Below, piece after piece: positions 37,416 through 49,023 of a stretch of DNA of 64,000 nt (positions are counted from its first letter, which is position 1; the number at the start of each line of letters is the position of its first letter). Position numbers and translations under genes: made by a program. The notes under the pieces were generated by a model. The model was not told where the DNA came from. It saw only the letters and a program-made list of their open reading frames with translations, and made no database searches. This stretch comes from Delphinus delphis (Eukaryota; Chordata; Mammalia; Artiodactyla; Delphinidae). The DNA lies in assembly GCF_949987515.2 (NCBI RefSeq), contig NC_082694.2, forward strand, positions 61,440,080-61,504,079, given 5' to 3'.

Positions 37416-38790
37416 CCCACTCCCGTCACTCAGCGCCGCAGCGCAGCGTCCACTCCCGTCACTCAGCGTCCACTCCCGTCACTCAGCGCCGCAGCGCAGC
37501 GTCCACTCCCGTCACTCAGCGTCCACTCCCGTCACTCAGTGCCGCAGCGCAGCGTCCACTCCCGTCACTCAGCGCCACAGTGCAGCGTCCACTCCCGTCA
37601 CTCAGCGTCCACTCCCGTCACTCAGTGCCGCAGCGCAGCGTCCACTCCCGTCACTCAGCGCCACAGTGCAGCGTCCACTCCCGTCACTCAGTGTCCACTC
37701 CCGTCACTCAGTGCCGCGGCGCAGCGTCCACTCCCGTCACTCAGCGTCCACTCCCGTCACTCAGTGCCGCAGCGCAGCATCCACTCCCGTCACTCAGCGC
37801 CGCAGTGCAGCGTCCACTCCTGTCACTCAGCGTCCACTCCCATCACTCAGTGCCGCAGCGCAGCGTCCACTCCCGTCACTCAGCGTCCACTCCCGTCACT
37901 CAGTGTCGCAGCGCAGCGTCCACTCCCGTCACTCAGCACCTCAGCGTAGTGTCCACTGCCGTCACTCAGTGCCGCAGCGCAGCGCCCACTCCCGTCACTC
38001 AGCGTCCACTCCCGTCACTCAGCGCCGCAGTGCAGTGTCCACTCCCGTCACTCAGCGTCCACTCCCGTCACTCAGCGCCGCAGTGCAGTGTCCACTCCCG
38101 TCACTCAGTGCCGCAGCGCAGCGTCCACTCCCGTCACTCAGCGCCGCAGTGCAGTGTCCACTCCCGTCACTCAGTGCCGCAGCGCAGCGCCCACTCCCGT
38201 CACTCAGCGCCGCAGTGCAGTGTCCACTCCCGTCACTCAGTGCCGCAGTGTCCACTCCTGTCACTCAGCGCCGCAGTGCAGCGTCCACTCCCGTCACTCA
38301 GCGCCGCAGCGCAACGTCCACTGCCGTCACTCAGTGCCGCAGCGCCCACTCCCGTCACTCAGCGCCGCAGCTCAGCGTCCACTCCCGTCACTCAGCGCCG
38401 CAGCGCAGCGTCCACTCCCGTCACTCAGCGCCGCAGCGCAGTGTCCACTCCCGTCACTCAGCGCCGCAGCGCAGCGTCCACTCCCGTCACTCAGCGTCCA
38501 CTCCCGTCACTCAGTGCCGCAGCGCAGCGTCCACTCCCGTCACTCAGCGCCGTAGCGCAACGTCCACTCCCGTCACTCAGCGCCGCAGCTCAGCGTCCAC
38601 TCCCGTCACTCAGCGTCCACTCCCGTCACTCAGTGCCGCAGCTCAGCGTCCACTCCTGTCACTCAGCACCGCAGTGCAGCGTCCACTCCCGTCACTTAGT
38701 GCCGCAGCTCAGCGTCCACTCCCATCACTCAGCGTCGCAGCGCAGCGCCCACTCCCATCACTCAGTGCCACAGCTCAGCGCCCACTCTTC
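37416..38790 (+). repeat. GC-rich minisatellite, 33-bp and 20-bp units, about 46 copies
   Basis: The array consists of a 20-bp unit, CAGCGTCCACTCCCGTCACT, often extended by a 13-bp insert CGCCGCAGCGCAG to give a 33-bp unit. By hand I count about 46 copies of the CCACTCCCGTCACTCAG core, roughly three quarters in the long form. Variants include GTGCC for GCGCC and CAGCTCAG for CAGCGCAG. The units are CpG-rich and similar to one another, decaying at the 3' edge (about 38.75 kb). Because the unit lacks stop codons in all plus frames, 482- and 501-codon open frames arise; they have no start context or homology. CRIM1 transcription would copy the G-rich strand. A CRISPR array is excluded because there are no unique spacers. 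Confidence 0.97.
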
Positions 38791-41700
38791 CTCAAATCCC
38801 TGCCTCTCTTTTGCCCCAGGTGAATTCCACACAGCCTTAAGGCCACCGCCCTACAAGGCTTTCTCTGACCAAAAAAGCAACCAGGATTAGTTTTCTCTCC
38901 TCTTGGAGGGGACCTGTTCCTCCTATGAAGTCAAAATCCTACTCTTTCTCCTGTGAATTCCCCTAGTGCAGGGGCATGTCTTATTTGTCTTGTAAATGAA
39001 AAAAATGAATGACATAAAGACATCCAAACAATAATCTAGAATAAACTTTTTTTTTTCATGGCTAGTCAGAGGTTAGGCCATGCATTGTTTTTACAGTTTT
39101 TATGTTTATAAATTTTAAACTCAGGGCTAATTGGTGCAGTGCTTTTCAAAATCAGTCTGTGGAGGGAAAGACTATGGAATTTGTTTAGAATGCGGATTCC
39201 AGGGTACCACAGTCATGGACTGTTTCTCAGAGTCTGGGGCAGGGCTCCAGAATCTGCCCGTACAATAAGCTCTCCAGGAGACTCCACTGGAGGGAATCTG
39301 GGACCCACTTTCTGAACAACTTGCTCCTAAAGGTGCAGTGTCTCAATCGTCACAGTTTAATTTGCACTTTCCGTTGGAAAAAGCTATGTACAACTAGTTT
39401 TATCATTTTAATTAGTAGCACATTTTGATTAGTAGCACTTGCTCCTGCCTGAATACAGTTGCCTATGAGTGAGAGACACATAGAGTGAAGAAGACAGTAA
39501 CTTTATTTACTATCCAATACCATCCATCATCCACCAGAAAATGGATGACTGCTAGCAAGCCACTAAAACTCTGGGATGCTCAGTTTTCTTGTCCATAATA
39601 CAAGATGGTTGGACCTTAATGAGCTTTCTCCAAACTATAAAATCCTGTGATTCCATTACCGTCATTCCCATCACTGCCACAGTCTGATCCCAGCTCATCC
39701 CCTTCTGCGGCTTCTCCTCGCCTGCACCCTGTCCTTGGAGCACATCACCATCTCGCCCTTCCACACCCACCTCCTCCTTACCAAGCACCTCAACCTTCAG
39801 GCCCGGCTCAAGATGGGCCTTGTCTCTGACACTGCTTTGTTTTGTTTTGTTTTGGAGGGGAATGCAGGAAAAGAAACAATATACTCAACAAGTTGAAGAA
39901 TCAACAGTTTGTTTCACCAGAGTGACTAGAGAAACTGTAAAGGATGCTAAATGATAGGGAGTTAGAAGAAGACACCGTGGGGAGAGGAATCCTCTTTGCC
40001 ACGCCCACCACCACTCAGCAAAGCAGCAAACTGTCAGACTCCTCATCTTCCCCAAGCAGATCCTTATTCCCTGCCCCTTCCTGGAGGGAAAACAACTCAG
40101 TGAGGCCCCTGCAAACATATCTCCCAACCCTGCATTTATTCCACATCCAAACTCAGTGTTGAGCCCTTTGAAAGGGGAGAATCACTGTCTATAAATCAAA
40201 ACCAACTCTATTCAGGTGGGAAGGAAGGCTCCCTTTACACAAGAATAAATGTGGAATTAAAAGGGCAAAGCACGTGTACTACTAGGATTCCACACAGGGT
40301 AACAATGAAACTGTCAGCAAAGGAAGTTACAATGACACATAAAACATATTCTTATCCTGTAAAAAGTATTTTCAACTTTAATTATATCTGATGTACTATC
40401 TTTCTACGGATTAAATTTCTTACCTCTTTCTAGGTATGTATAAGTTTAAAAAAGAGAAGAAGACTGCAAATAAAACATCCAAAAAGAAATGGGTTTCCCA
40501 CCTGAGGGTCCACTATCCTGCACTCCTCCCTACGGAAGTTTCTTAGGACCACCATGCTTCTCCCGCCTCATTGTAAGATTTACTGCTAAGTAACAAACCC
40601 TCCTTCACCCTTTCTCCTGCTCATTCCTCCTGTGATGCCTTACATTTCCACCACCCAGGGGGTTAGGCATGTGCCTTAGTTGCAGCAGCAAGCACACCAC
40701 CCAGCTCTAAGGATCACACGTGCCTCCTTCCAGAAGCCTCCCCGCTCCTCTTTTCACCTGTAAAACCAGAAACCCCATGTTCTTCACCACTTTCCCTTCA
40801 GAGACAACAGCAAACTCACTCTGCATTTTTGGTTGCTGTTGTCATGTTTTGCTTTTTTCTGCGGGGAGCAACTGAAGGATATGCTCCAGTACAGGGACAG
40901 TTATCAATTGAGGGCAAGTAGGTAAGATATTCCTCTTCATTTCTTACTACGCGGTACTGGCAATAATGATAAAAGTCCACTGTAAGCCCTTAATGACATA
41001 GTCATTTTAGCTGCCCTCTTCCCAGCTTTCTCAAGGAGCAGATGATTATGGCTGGATCCTCAAGGCTGGCCTGTGGCTCAAGAAACTTATCCTTAGGTGC
41101 TAATTTTGAGAGAAAAGAGGTATAAATTGTAAGAAAACAGAGGCAGTGGGCCCGCATGGTTCCTGGAAGATCTATAAATTATCTTGCAGAGTCAAGCCCC
41201 ACAGTAAGCAGGTGAGGTCAGGAGAAAGCAAGGGCACTTCACATCGGTTACCGCCTCCACATGACTGCTTAAAGGAGAGGAGAGTTGGGGCAGTTCCCAA
41301 GAGACTCCCTCCTGCAAGGGAGCCAGAGGCACAGACACACGGCTGGGAAGCACCCCAGGGCCCGTGCTCCTGCTGAACCGTGAGAGCTGGGATCTGGCAG
41401 GCATCCTGAACTGCACTCAGTTCAGCCCAACAAGCTGATAACCACCACATCCCAGGACAGGCAGGCTCTCTGCCTTCACCTCCCCGGGCCTGGGGGAAAG
41501 ACACTGGCATGTGCTCCCATGGTGGGCAGGACGGCAGCAGAGGGGGACAGGAGAGGTGCATGGAGACCCAGGCGGGAAAAGCAGGAAGGAGGGGAAACCG
41601 GCAGGTGGCACTCTGCGAAGGAGGAGGACTGGGTCTGGTGGGGACAGGACCTTGTATCAGAGAAACGTCAGGTGTTTCCATTTCAGGGCTGGATCCGCCG

Positions 41701-42519
41701 ACCGTATTAGAAACGGATGCTTTGGAACGTGGAATCAGCTTGCTGGTGAACATGCAGTGGTCCCGTAACTACCTGCCGAGTGTGTGCGTGTGGGAGGCGC
41801 TCAGCTGGGTAGGGCTGGGGATACGCGGGGTCCTGAGCCTCCATTTAGGAAGTCTGGTTTAGGGAGGTGTCAGATACACATAATCACAAACCAGAACACA
41901 ATCGGATGGGGACTATTCTGTCTCCTCCCTGGAGCACGTGACGCACAAACACTAATGACATCAGGACTGAACCTCCTATTTGAAAATCTGGACAAATCCT
42001 CCACTGCTTGGGTGGCTAATGCTCCTTCACCTCCTCGGAGCTGCCTGCAGCCTGAGCTGCTGCTGAAAGAGCTGACTCTGAGCACACGTCCACGGGCTCC
42101 CTGTGGGCTGTCGATTCCCAGACCTCTCATCCTTGTCATCAGTGCAAAGTGCAAGGTCCTCTGGTCTCCCGTCCTCAAGGGAATGCACATCCCCACAGAG
42201 AATCGCTCTGCTTCCCAGGGACTCATCCTCCCAGGCCCACTGCTCTGCCTTCCCCACCCTTTCCTCTCTCAGCATCTGAACATCATCACAGAGTATACCA
42301 CTCAAATCTGTCCTAACCTGGCTCGCCTGAAAACACTACTTCCTTACAGTGAGACCATGAATTTCCCCACACTCACCCTTCACCTGGGGTGGAAGGGAGG
42401 CAGACGGTCTCCAAGCTGACCGCCGTGGGCTAGCCCACGGAAAGCTACCGCTTTCCTCCCTCATGCAGGCCCTCCCTCTCTGTGACTTTGCCTCCTGCCC
42501 ATTTCCTACGGGGGTGGAG

Positions 42520-42760
42520 GTTCAGAGAATGTACTCTGACATCCGGCAGTCTTAGGTTTGAGTTCTGGCCACTGAGGAGCTGTATGACCTTGGGCAACAC
42601 GTCACCCCTCCAAGCCTCACTTGTACTGCCTGTAGGATGAGGGTGATTAACGTACCCATATCTCACAGGACTGCTGTGTGGATTAAATAAACTGATATGT
42701 GAAACGTACCCAGGAAAGTGCAGGGAACACAGAAGCCCTCAACACCTGTTAGCTATTTTA
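42520..42760 (+). mobile_element. MIR-like element
   Basis: TTAGGTTTGAGTTCTGGCCA, then CTGTATGACCTTGGGCAA, then GATGAGGGTGATTAACG, GTGGATTAAATAAACTG and GAAGCCCTCAACACCTGTTA reproduce the MIR order through to the tail. Confidence 0.82.
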
Positions 42761-44084
42761 TGTATATCATTATAAACCGGAAGCTTCCGGGTCTATGTGG
42801 AGGAAGCAGTTTCAACATCCTGACCTCGCTTGATCTTTTGGAATCCAGTGACCCTTGCTGCCCCTCCACTTCGGCCACTTACTTTACTAGCCACAGCAAT
42901 CTCAAATTTCAAGTCAGATATCCTAGTCGCCGAGCACAACGGTTCATCCCTCCTTCCAGGTCTCTCAGGCCCAAGCTCCCACTGCACCAACCCTTCAACC
43001 TCCCGAAGACATCTACTCCCAAATCTCTCCCTTTTCTTCTTAGCGTGGGCCTCATCCTGATGGCAACTCCTTAACAATACAGCCCAAACCCATGGCGTTT
43101 TACCTGAGTCACCACCTTCATGATACTTCTAAATTTCCTGCCCCTTTAACCTCCATCCATATCTTGTCTCTCAACACCAACCCCAAGTCAGTTACACCCA
43201 GAGACGGCAAACCTGTCTTCATTCAAAGGGAAGTGGGATGTTGCAGACAACTCTAGAGGGTCTGTGCCCTCTGAAGGGGCTTCACTACTCACCCCATGCA
43301 GAAACGCACAGTTGCTACACCTTTCAACTGCTCAAGAGAAGCCAGAGTTTTAAGTCAAGCATCCCAGGTTTTAAATGCTGATGACTAATTTAAAGATGGC
43401 AAAAAAAAAAAAAGGCAAATCAAAGAAAACATGTCTTGGGGTCAAATTCAGCCCAAAGGCTGCCAACTGCAAATACCCAAGTTGTTGATGACTGGTGGAG
43501 AGAAAAAAAAAAAAAGGGTACACACTCAGCAGTAGCTATTCCACCTTTTCAACACTGGAGTCCCTCACCTGTCCAAAGACCTCCATTCATCCCTAAGGAT
43601 CATTCTACCAACTAGAGGCACAAAGAGCTGATGCTGTGTGTATATGTGTGAGTAGGGGAGTGTGAGTGGGCACAGATGGGAAGTGTCCATCAAACAAGGG
43701 GAAGTGGGGATGGAGGGAAAGACATTTCAGGAAGAGGAAAGAACCTACTTACATCTACAGGGCAAGAAAGAATATAGTGTTTTAGGTTGGAGCAAATGGT
43801 TCAGCCACCAGGAGCATATGCTGTGCTGGGATTTGGGACTAGAGAATACTGTGGGGGAACTTGCAGGAGACATGGCTAGTGAGATAGGCCAGAGCTGGTT
43901 AACAAGGGGCCTTGCATACCATACTAAGAAGTATCTTTAATTGAAAGCAATAAGAAAGTAATAAATATCTTGAACAAGTGATGGAGTCTTGCCAAGGGAT
44001 GATTATCTAAGAAAAAACCAACACTGTCATGAATTCCATTTTTCTTGAATCATAAAGATAGGCAGGATTAGTGGTAATATTTTT

Positions 44085-44908
44085 TCCTTTTTCTTTCTTT
44101 TTTTTTACTGAAGTGTAGTTGACTTTTTTTTTTAAAACATCTTTATTGGAGTATAATTGCTTTAAAATGTTAAGTTTCTGCTGTGTAACAAAGTGAGTCA
44201 GCTATACGTATACATGTATCCCCATATCCCCTCCCTCTTGCGTCTCCCTCCCACCCTCCCTATCCCACCCCTCTAGGTGGTCACAAAGCACCGAGCTGAT
44301 CTCCCTGTGTGATGCGGCCGCTTCCCACTAGCTATCTGTTTTACACTTGGTAGTGTGCATATGTCATTGCTACTCTCTCACTTCATCCCATCTTACCCTT
44401 CCCCCTCCCCGTGTCCTCAAGTCCATTGTCTATGCCTGCATCTTTATTCCTGTCCTGCTCCTAGGTTCTTCAGAACCTTTTTTTTTTCCTTAAGATTCCA
44501 TATATATGTGTCAGCATACGGTATTTGTTTTTCTCTTTCTGACTTACTTCACTGTGTATGACAGACTCTATGTCCATCCACCTCACTACAAATAACTCAA
44601 TTTTGTTTCTTTTTATGGCTGAGTGATATTCCATTGGATATATGTGCCACATCTTCTTTATCCATTCATCTGTCGGTGGACACTTAGGTTGCTTCCGTGT
44701 CCTGGCTATTGTAAATAGTGCTGCAATGAACATTGTGGTACATGACTCTTTCTGAAGTATGGTTTTCTCAGGGTATATGCCCAGTAGTGGGATTGCTGGG
44801 TTGTATGGTAGTTCTACTTTTAGTTTCTTAAGGAAACTCCATATTGTTCTCCATAGTGGTTGTATCAATTTACATTCCCACCAACAGTGCAAGAGGGTTC
44901 CCTTTTCT
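44085..44908 (-). mobile_element. 5'-truncated LINE-1 (ORF2 C-terminus and 3' UTR) with target duplication
   Basis: Read on the minus strand, it begins in ORF2 ([17 protein letters not shown] at about 44.9 kb) and stays open through KMWHIYPMEYHSAIKR to about 44.47 kb, then runs through the 3' UTR to a T-rich end. The likely duplication is TAGTGGTAATATTTTT at 44069-44084 versus TAGTGGTAATGTTTT near 44909-44923. The T-rich side holds an extra TTTTTACTGAAGTGTAGTTGAC-like block, described here as a possible second 3' end or transduced piece. About 146 ORF2 codons are uninterrupted, but the element lacks its 5' part and is inactive. Confidence 0.9.
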
Positions 44909-44959
44909 AGTGGTAATGTTTTAAGTTGCAAGACACATTAAAAGTTTAAAAATCAATGA

Positions 44960-46255
44960 CCACAATAGCCTAGAATGCCCTTTCCTCTTTCTCCATCTGG
45001 TGAACTCTGACTCATTCTTAAAGACTGAGCTCAAAAGTCAAATCCAACAGTTTTCCAAATAGGATCTCTTTGCTCTGTGAGCTTACTGTTTTTTGCACAC
45101 TGCTATCTCTAAAGCACGTAGCCCTCTAAATTGCATTGTTTTCTACATGTTTGCCTTTCCTTTATTTATTTATTAATTTTAACATCTTTATTGGAGTATA
45201 ATTGCTTTACAATGGTGTGTTAGTTTCTGCTTTATAACAAAGTGAATCAGCTATACATATACATATATCCCCATATCTCCTCCCTCTTGTGTCTCCCTCC
45301 CACCCTCCCTATCCCACCCTTCTAGGCGGTCACAAAGCACCGAGCTGATCTTCCTGTGCTATGTGGCTGCTTCCCACTAGCTATCTATTTTACATTTGGT
45401 AGTATATATAAGTCCATGCCACTCTCTCACTTCGTCATAGCTTACCCTTCCCCCTCCCAGTGTTCTCAAGTCCATTCTCTACGTCTGTGTCTTTATTCCT
45501 GTCCTGCCCCTAGATTCTTCATAACCATTTTTTTTTTAAGATTCCATATATATGTGGTAGCATACGGTATTTGTTTTTCTCTTTCCGACTTACTTTACTC
45601 TGTATGGCAGACTCTAGGTCCATCCACCTCACTACAAATAACACAATTTCGTTTCTTTTTATGGCTGAGTAATATTCCACTGTATACACGTGCCACATCT
45701 TCTTTCTCCAGAGAAGATATACAGATTGCCAACAAACACATGAAAGAATGCTCAACATCACTAATCATTAGAGAAAGGCAAATCAAAACAACTATGAGGT
45801 ATCACCTCACATGGTCAGAATGGCCATCATCAAAAAATCTAGAAACAATAAATGCTGGAGAGGGTGTGGAGAAAAGGGAACCCTCTTGCACTGTTGGTGG
45901 GAATGTAAATTGATACAGCCACTATGGAGAACAGTATGGAGGTTCCTTAAAAAACTAAAAATAGAACTACCATACGACGACCCAGCAATCCCACTACTGG
46001 GCGTATACACTGAGAAAACCATAATTCAAAAAGAGTCATGTACCACAATATTCACCGCAGCACTATTTACAATAGCCAGGACATGGAAGCAACCTAAGTG
46101 TCCATCGACAGATGAATGGATAAAGAAGATGTGGCATGTATATGCCTTTCCTTTAGATGGTAAGCTCCTTGACATCAGTGTCTACATCTTATTCCTACAA
46201 GGTTAGCATAACATCCAGCACATGATAAACACTCGAATATTTGTTCTCCACACAG
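44960..46255 (+). mobile_element. L2-like fragment split by the inverted L1
   Basis: The sequence at about 44960-45151 (CTTTCTCCATCTGGTG, GACTGAGCTCAAA) resembles L2. It resumes after the L1 at about 46143-46250 (GATGGTAAGCTCCTTGACA, CCAGCACATGATAAACAC), resembling the L2 3' region. The assignment rests on recall of the consensus and is approximate. Confidence 0.6.
45165..46142 (-). mobile_element. 5'-inverted LINE-1 (twin priming) with 13-bp target duplication
   Basis: The 3' part of the element (45165 to about 45712) reads on the minus strand, and the 5' part (about 45713 to 46142) reads on the plus strand. Both are flanked by one perfect duplication TGCCTTTCCTTTA at 45152-45164 and 46143-46155, so this is a single insertion. 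The plus-strand part encodes an ORF2 fragment including [18 protein letters not shown] short L1 segment around AAAGAAGATGTGGC is present in both parts in opposite orientation. It interrupts an L2-like element. Confidence 0.93.
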
Positions 46256-48428
46256 ACTAAAAACACTGTAGGATTCTGATGCTAGGACTTGCCACAGTTT
46301 AACCATCTATAAATTTAACCAAAAGCATATACTGTGGTAGGCAATGATGAGATTGAGACTTACAAGGTGCAACCTTGTCCTCAAAAAAGTACACAATCTA
46401 ATGTCTTAGGAAGTGTCATAAGAGTCTTCAAGAATCCATGATCTAGTTATGGAGATCAGAGTACTCCATCATCTTATCGTAAGAGTCATGACATACAAAC
46501 AAAGGCAAAATCAGGAAAGGTTCATTTAAACTGCACTTGTCTGTGTGATACATTCACAAGAGACTAACTGAGCATCAAGTCCAAGAGAAACCAGCTGCCT
46601 CCACCTTCAGGGTTACAGTCAAGCAGTTAAACATCTGCTGGGCAAATATAACCCTGAACCCTCTGCACTCTGTGTCCACACAGTAATGAGTCTTATCACT
46701 TACATCCCACGTAAAGGTGCAGATGAAGAGTAAAATATAGTACACCAAATTTGGGGTTGCTTCTGGTATTTCCAGAAGAGGTAGGATTTGAATATGCTAG
46801 ATTTGCTTATTAGTTACGTAAATACCTTCACAAAACATTTTTGCAGAACTGTCTGGAGCTGTTCTCCCGTTCAGCTGTGTCATGATGATGATGATTTCAA
46901 ATGAGGGTGGGTGGGGAAAGCCCTCTGAGGTTCAATATTATCCAGGCTGTGCACTCCACTTTCCAACCTAATCGAAAGTCTTATGGAATTCAGCTGAGTT
47001 ACTCTCTTTGAGCGAGGGTCAGAAGGCCCTGTCTTTATCATCTGGTGATGGCCAGGCTCACTCAGATCAAACTGAAAGCCTCTGAGTGAGAGCCCTGAGC
47101 TTTGTTTCAGGACTGAAACAAATATAAACTAAGACTAGACACTGGTCTAATGTATGGTGAAACGCCAAAGACGTAAGGCACTAGTATAGGAAGTGCAGGG
47201 CTTCCACATCTGAAGTGAATTATTGACAAATTAAACTCTCTACTAGGGAGATAGTTCATCTCCAATGGGCAAGGGCTTTACTTCTAGGAAAGCATATTTT
47301 CTTCATTCTGGGGATAAGTCCAATAATAACATGGAATTCCTACAATTATTTTGTTTTAAAAACATCAGAGTTTAATATAGACTCTGGCTTTTTTCGTCAT
47401 GAGTTGACTTGCTCTTTTGGGCCAAAAATTACTGTGACAGAGGGCAACAGAATAGATGTTCTTTTCTTAGTTGAGAAAGAAGGGCTTCAAATATATTTCC
47501 AAATTTTTCTGCATGTGTTTAGAAACAGAGAGAATGCTACCATGACAGCATGTCAAGAGTCAGGAATGTTTTAAATCTGTGCTATGCTAACCCATATTTT
47601 ACATATTGGATAACTTAATTTTATTTATTCCCCAAAAGCAGCTGGATAATTATTCAAATTAAAGGGAACAACCAAAAAGTGAACTGAATTAGAGATATTT
47701 GTCTACTAAAAGATTAATCTTACCAAAAAACCCCCAAAACTGTTATTAAGTGCCGTCTTCTTCAAGACAAGGTCTTGGGAACAGATGGACATGATAATTC
47801 ATTACAAGAGTCTTAATTTGATAAAGTACTTTTGAAAATGAATATTCAGGGATAATTTCCACTGGTTAGTTTCCATAAGCATGATACATGCAACTTAATT
47901 ACCTAGCACACTGTTAAGAGCATAGGGATCTACAATAACTGTTATTTGATGATCTAAAGAACTTAACACCATCTCAAAGAACTAAGGGGGGGTTCCCTGA
48001 GCTTTGAAAAGGAACCTGCCTTTTCTGAGCCACATGCAGGAAGTTTCTGGCTTTGACATCCGTGTCTGGTTGGGCTGATGTGCCCTGTGATGACAGTCTT
48101 GTCCTCCGTGTTCCTGACCCTTGTGTAATCCTCCCACCCACCCTCTGGCCCCTCAACACCCTCCTAAAGGCGTCAAGCAGCAGAATGATAGGCTGAGGCT
48201 CTGGAGTCAAGACTTGACTGGGGAGCTCTGGAAAGCTGAATCACCCAAGTGTAAGTGTAGCAGCAAAGTCTTGACACTGTCCCTCCAACACTATTACTCA
48301 AAAGCGGAGAGATGTTAATGGAGCAGAGGGATACAATGGGACTTCTCTGTAAGATCATACCTGTAGATTCCAAGCTTTGAAACTACAGGCAAATATGGAG
48401 GGATATGAAAAATGATCATCAGTGATTC

Positions 48429-48449
48429 TGTGTGTGTGTGTCTGTGTGT
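48429..48449. repeat. GT dinucleotide repeat
   Basis: A short TG run with one interrupting TC, a minor microsatellite in intron 4. Confidence 0.8.
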
Positions 48450-48677
48450 TCCCTTCTTATTACCTTCCAAAGGTCTGCGACTTCTCTGAGACTGGCAGAG
48501 GTAATATTTTTAAGGTAATGAGTTCCTTCAAGCCTTGTCCCTATCTTATTCATTACCACCAAGCCCAGTGTTCTCTGTCTTCCATGAGGTTCTCAATGAG
48601 TCTTGGCCATTTAACTGAGCATTTCCAAATCTGCACCTTGTTTTCACTCACTGTAGCTTTGTGGTTAGATTAATTTT

Positions 48678-49023
48678 TTTTTAATTAATTAATTTTGGGG
48701 GGGCTGTGTTGGGTCTTTGTTGCTGCGCGCCGGCTTTCTCTAGTTGCGGTGAGTGGGGGCTACTCTTTGTCGCGGTGCGCAGGCTTCTCACTGCGGTGGC
48801 TTCTCTTGTTGCGGAGCACGGGCTCTAGGCGCGTGGGCTTCAGTAGTTGTGGCACACGGGCTCAGTAGTTGTGGCTCACGGGCTCTAGAGCGCAGGCTCA
48901 GTAGTTGTGGCGCATGGGCTTAGCTGCTCTGCAGCATGTGGGATCTTCCTGGACCAGGGCTCGAACCCGTGTCCCCTGCATTGGCAGGCAGATTCTTAAC
49001 CACTGTGCCACGAAGGAAGTCCC
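48678..49023 (-). mobile_element. CHR-1-type SINE with perfect 17-bp target duplication
   Basis: A long (about 346 bp) tRNA-derived SINE in minus orientation, with the repeated AGTAGTTGTGGC blocks of the CHR-1 body. It is flanked by GTGGTTAGATTAATTTT at 48661-48677 and 49024-49040. The tail side (48678-48702) is T-rich with TTAATTAATTAATTTT and a G run. Confidence 0.94.

Noticed and set aside
37416..38790. Possible CRISPR array (regular repeats)
   Set aside because: Units are contiguous with no unique spacers, no cas genes are present, and the genome is mammalian.
37375..38890. Open frames of 482 and 501 codons on the plus strand
   Set aside because: They are translations of the minisatellite in overlapping frames, with no homology, no splice context and the opposite strand to CRIM1.
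41172..42419. Overlapping frames of 193 (minus) and 211 (plus) codons
   Set aside because: The region is GC-richer, several frames are open on both strands, and no domain or family resemblance is seen. Chance is the simplest explanation.
43640..44010. Possible DNA transposon or LTR fragment
   Set aside because: The text resembles an ancient interspersed repeat (CAAGGGGCCTTGCATACCAT), but I could not assign a family from memory with enough confidence to list it.
44470..44931. Open frame of 153 codons on the minus strand
   Set aside because: It is the C-terminal remnant of LINE-1 ORF2 in a 5'-truncated element, not a host gene.
45811..46206. Open frame of 131 codons on the plus strand
   Set aside because: It is an ORF2 fragment in the inverted half of a twin-primed L1, running into flanking sequence.
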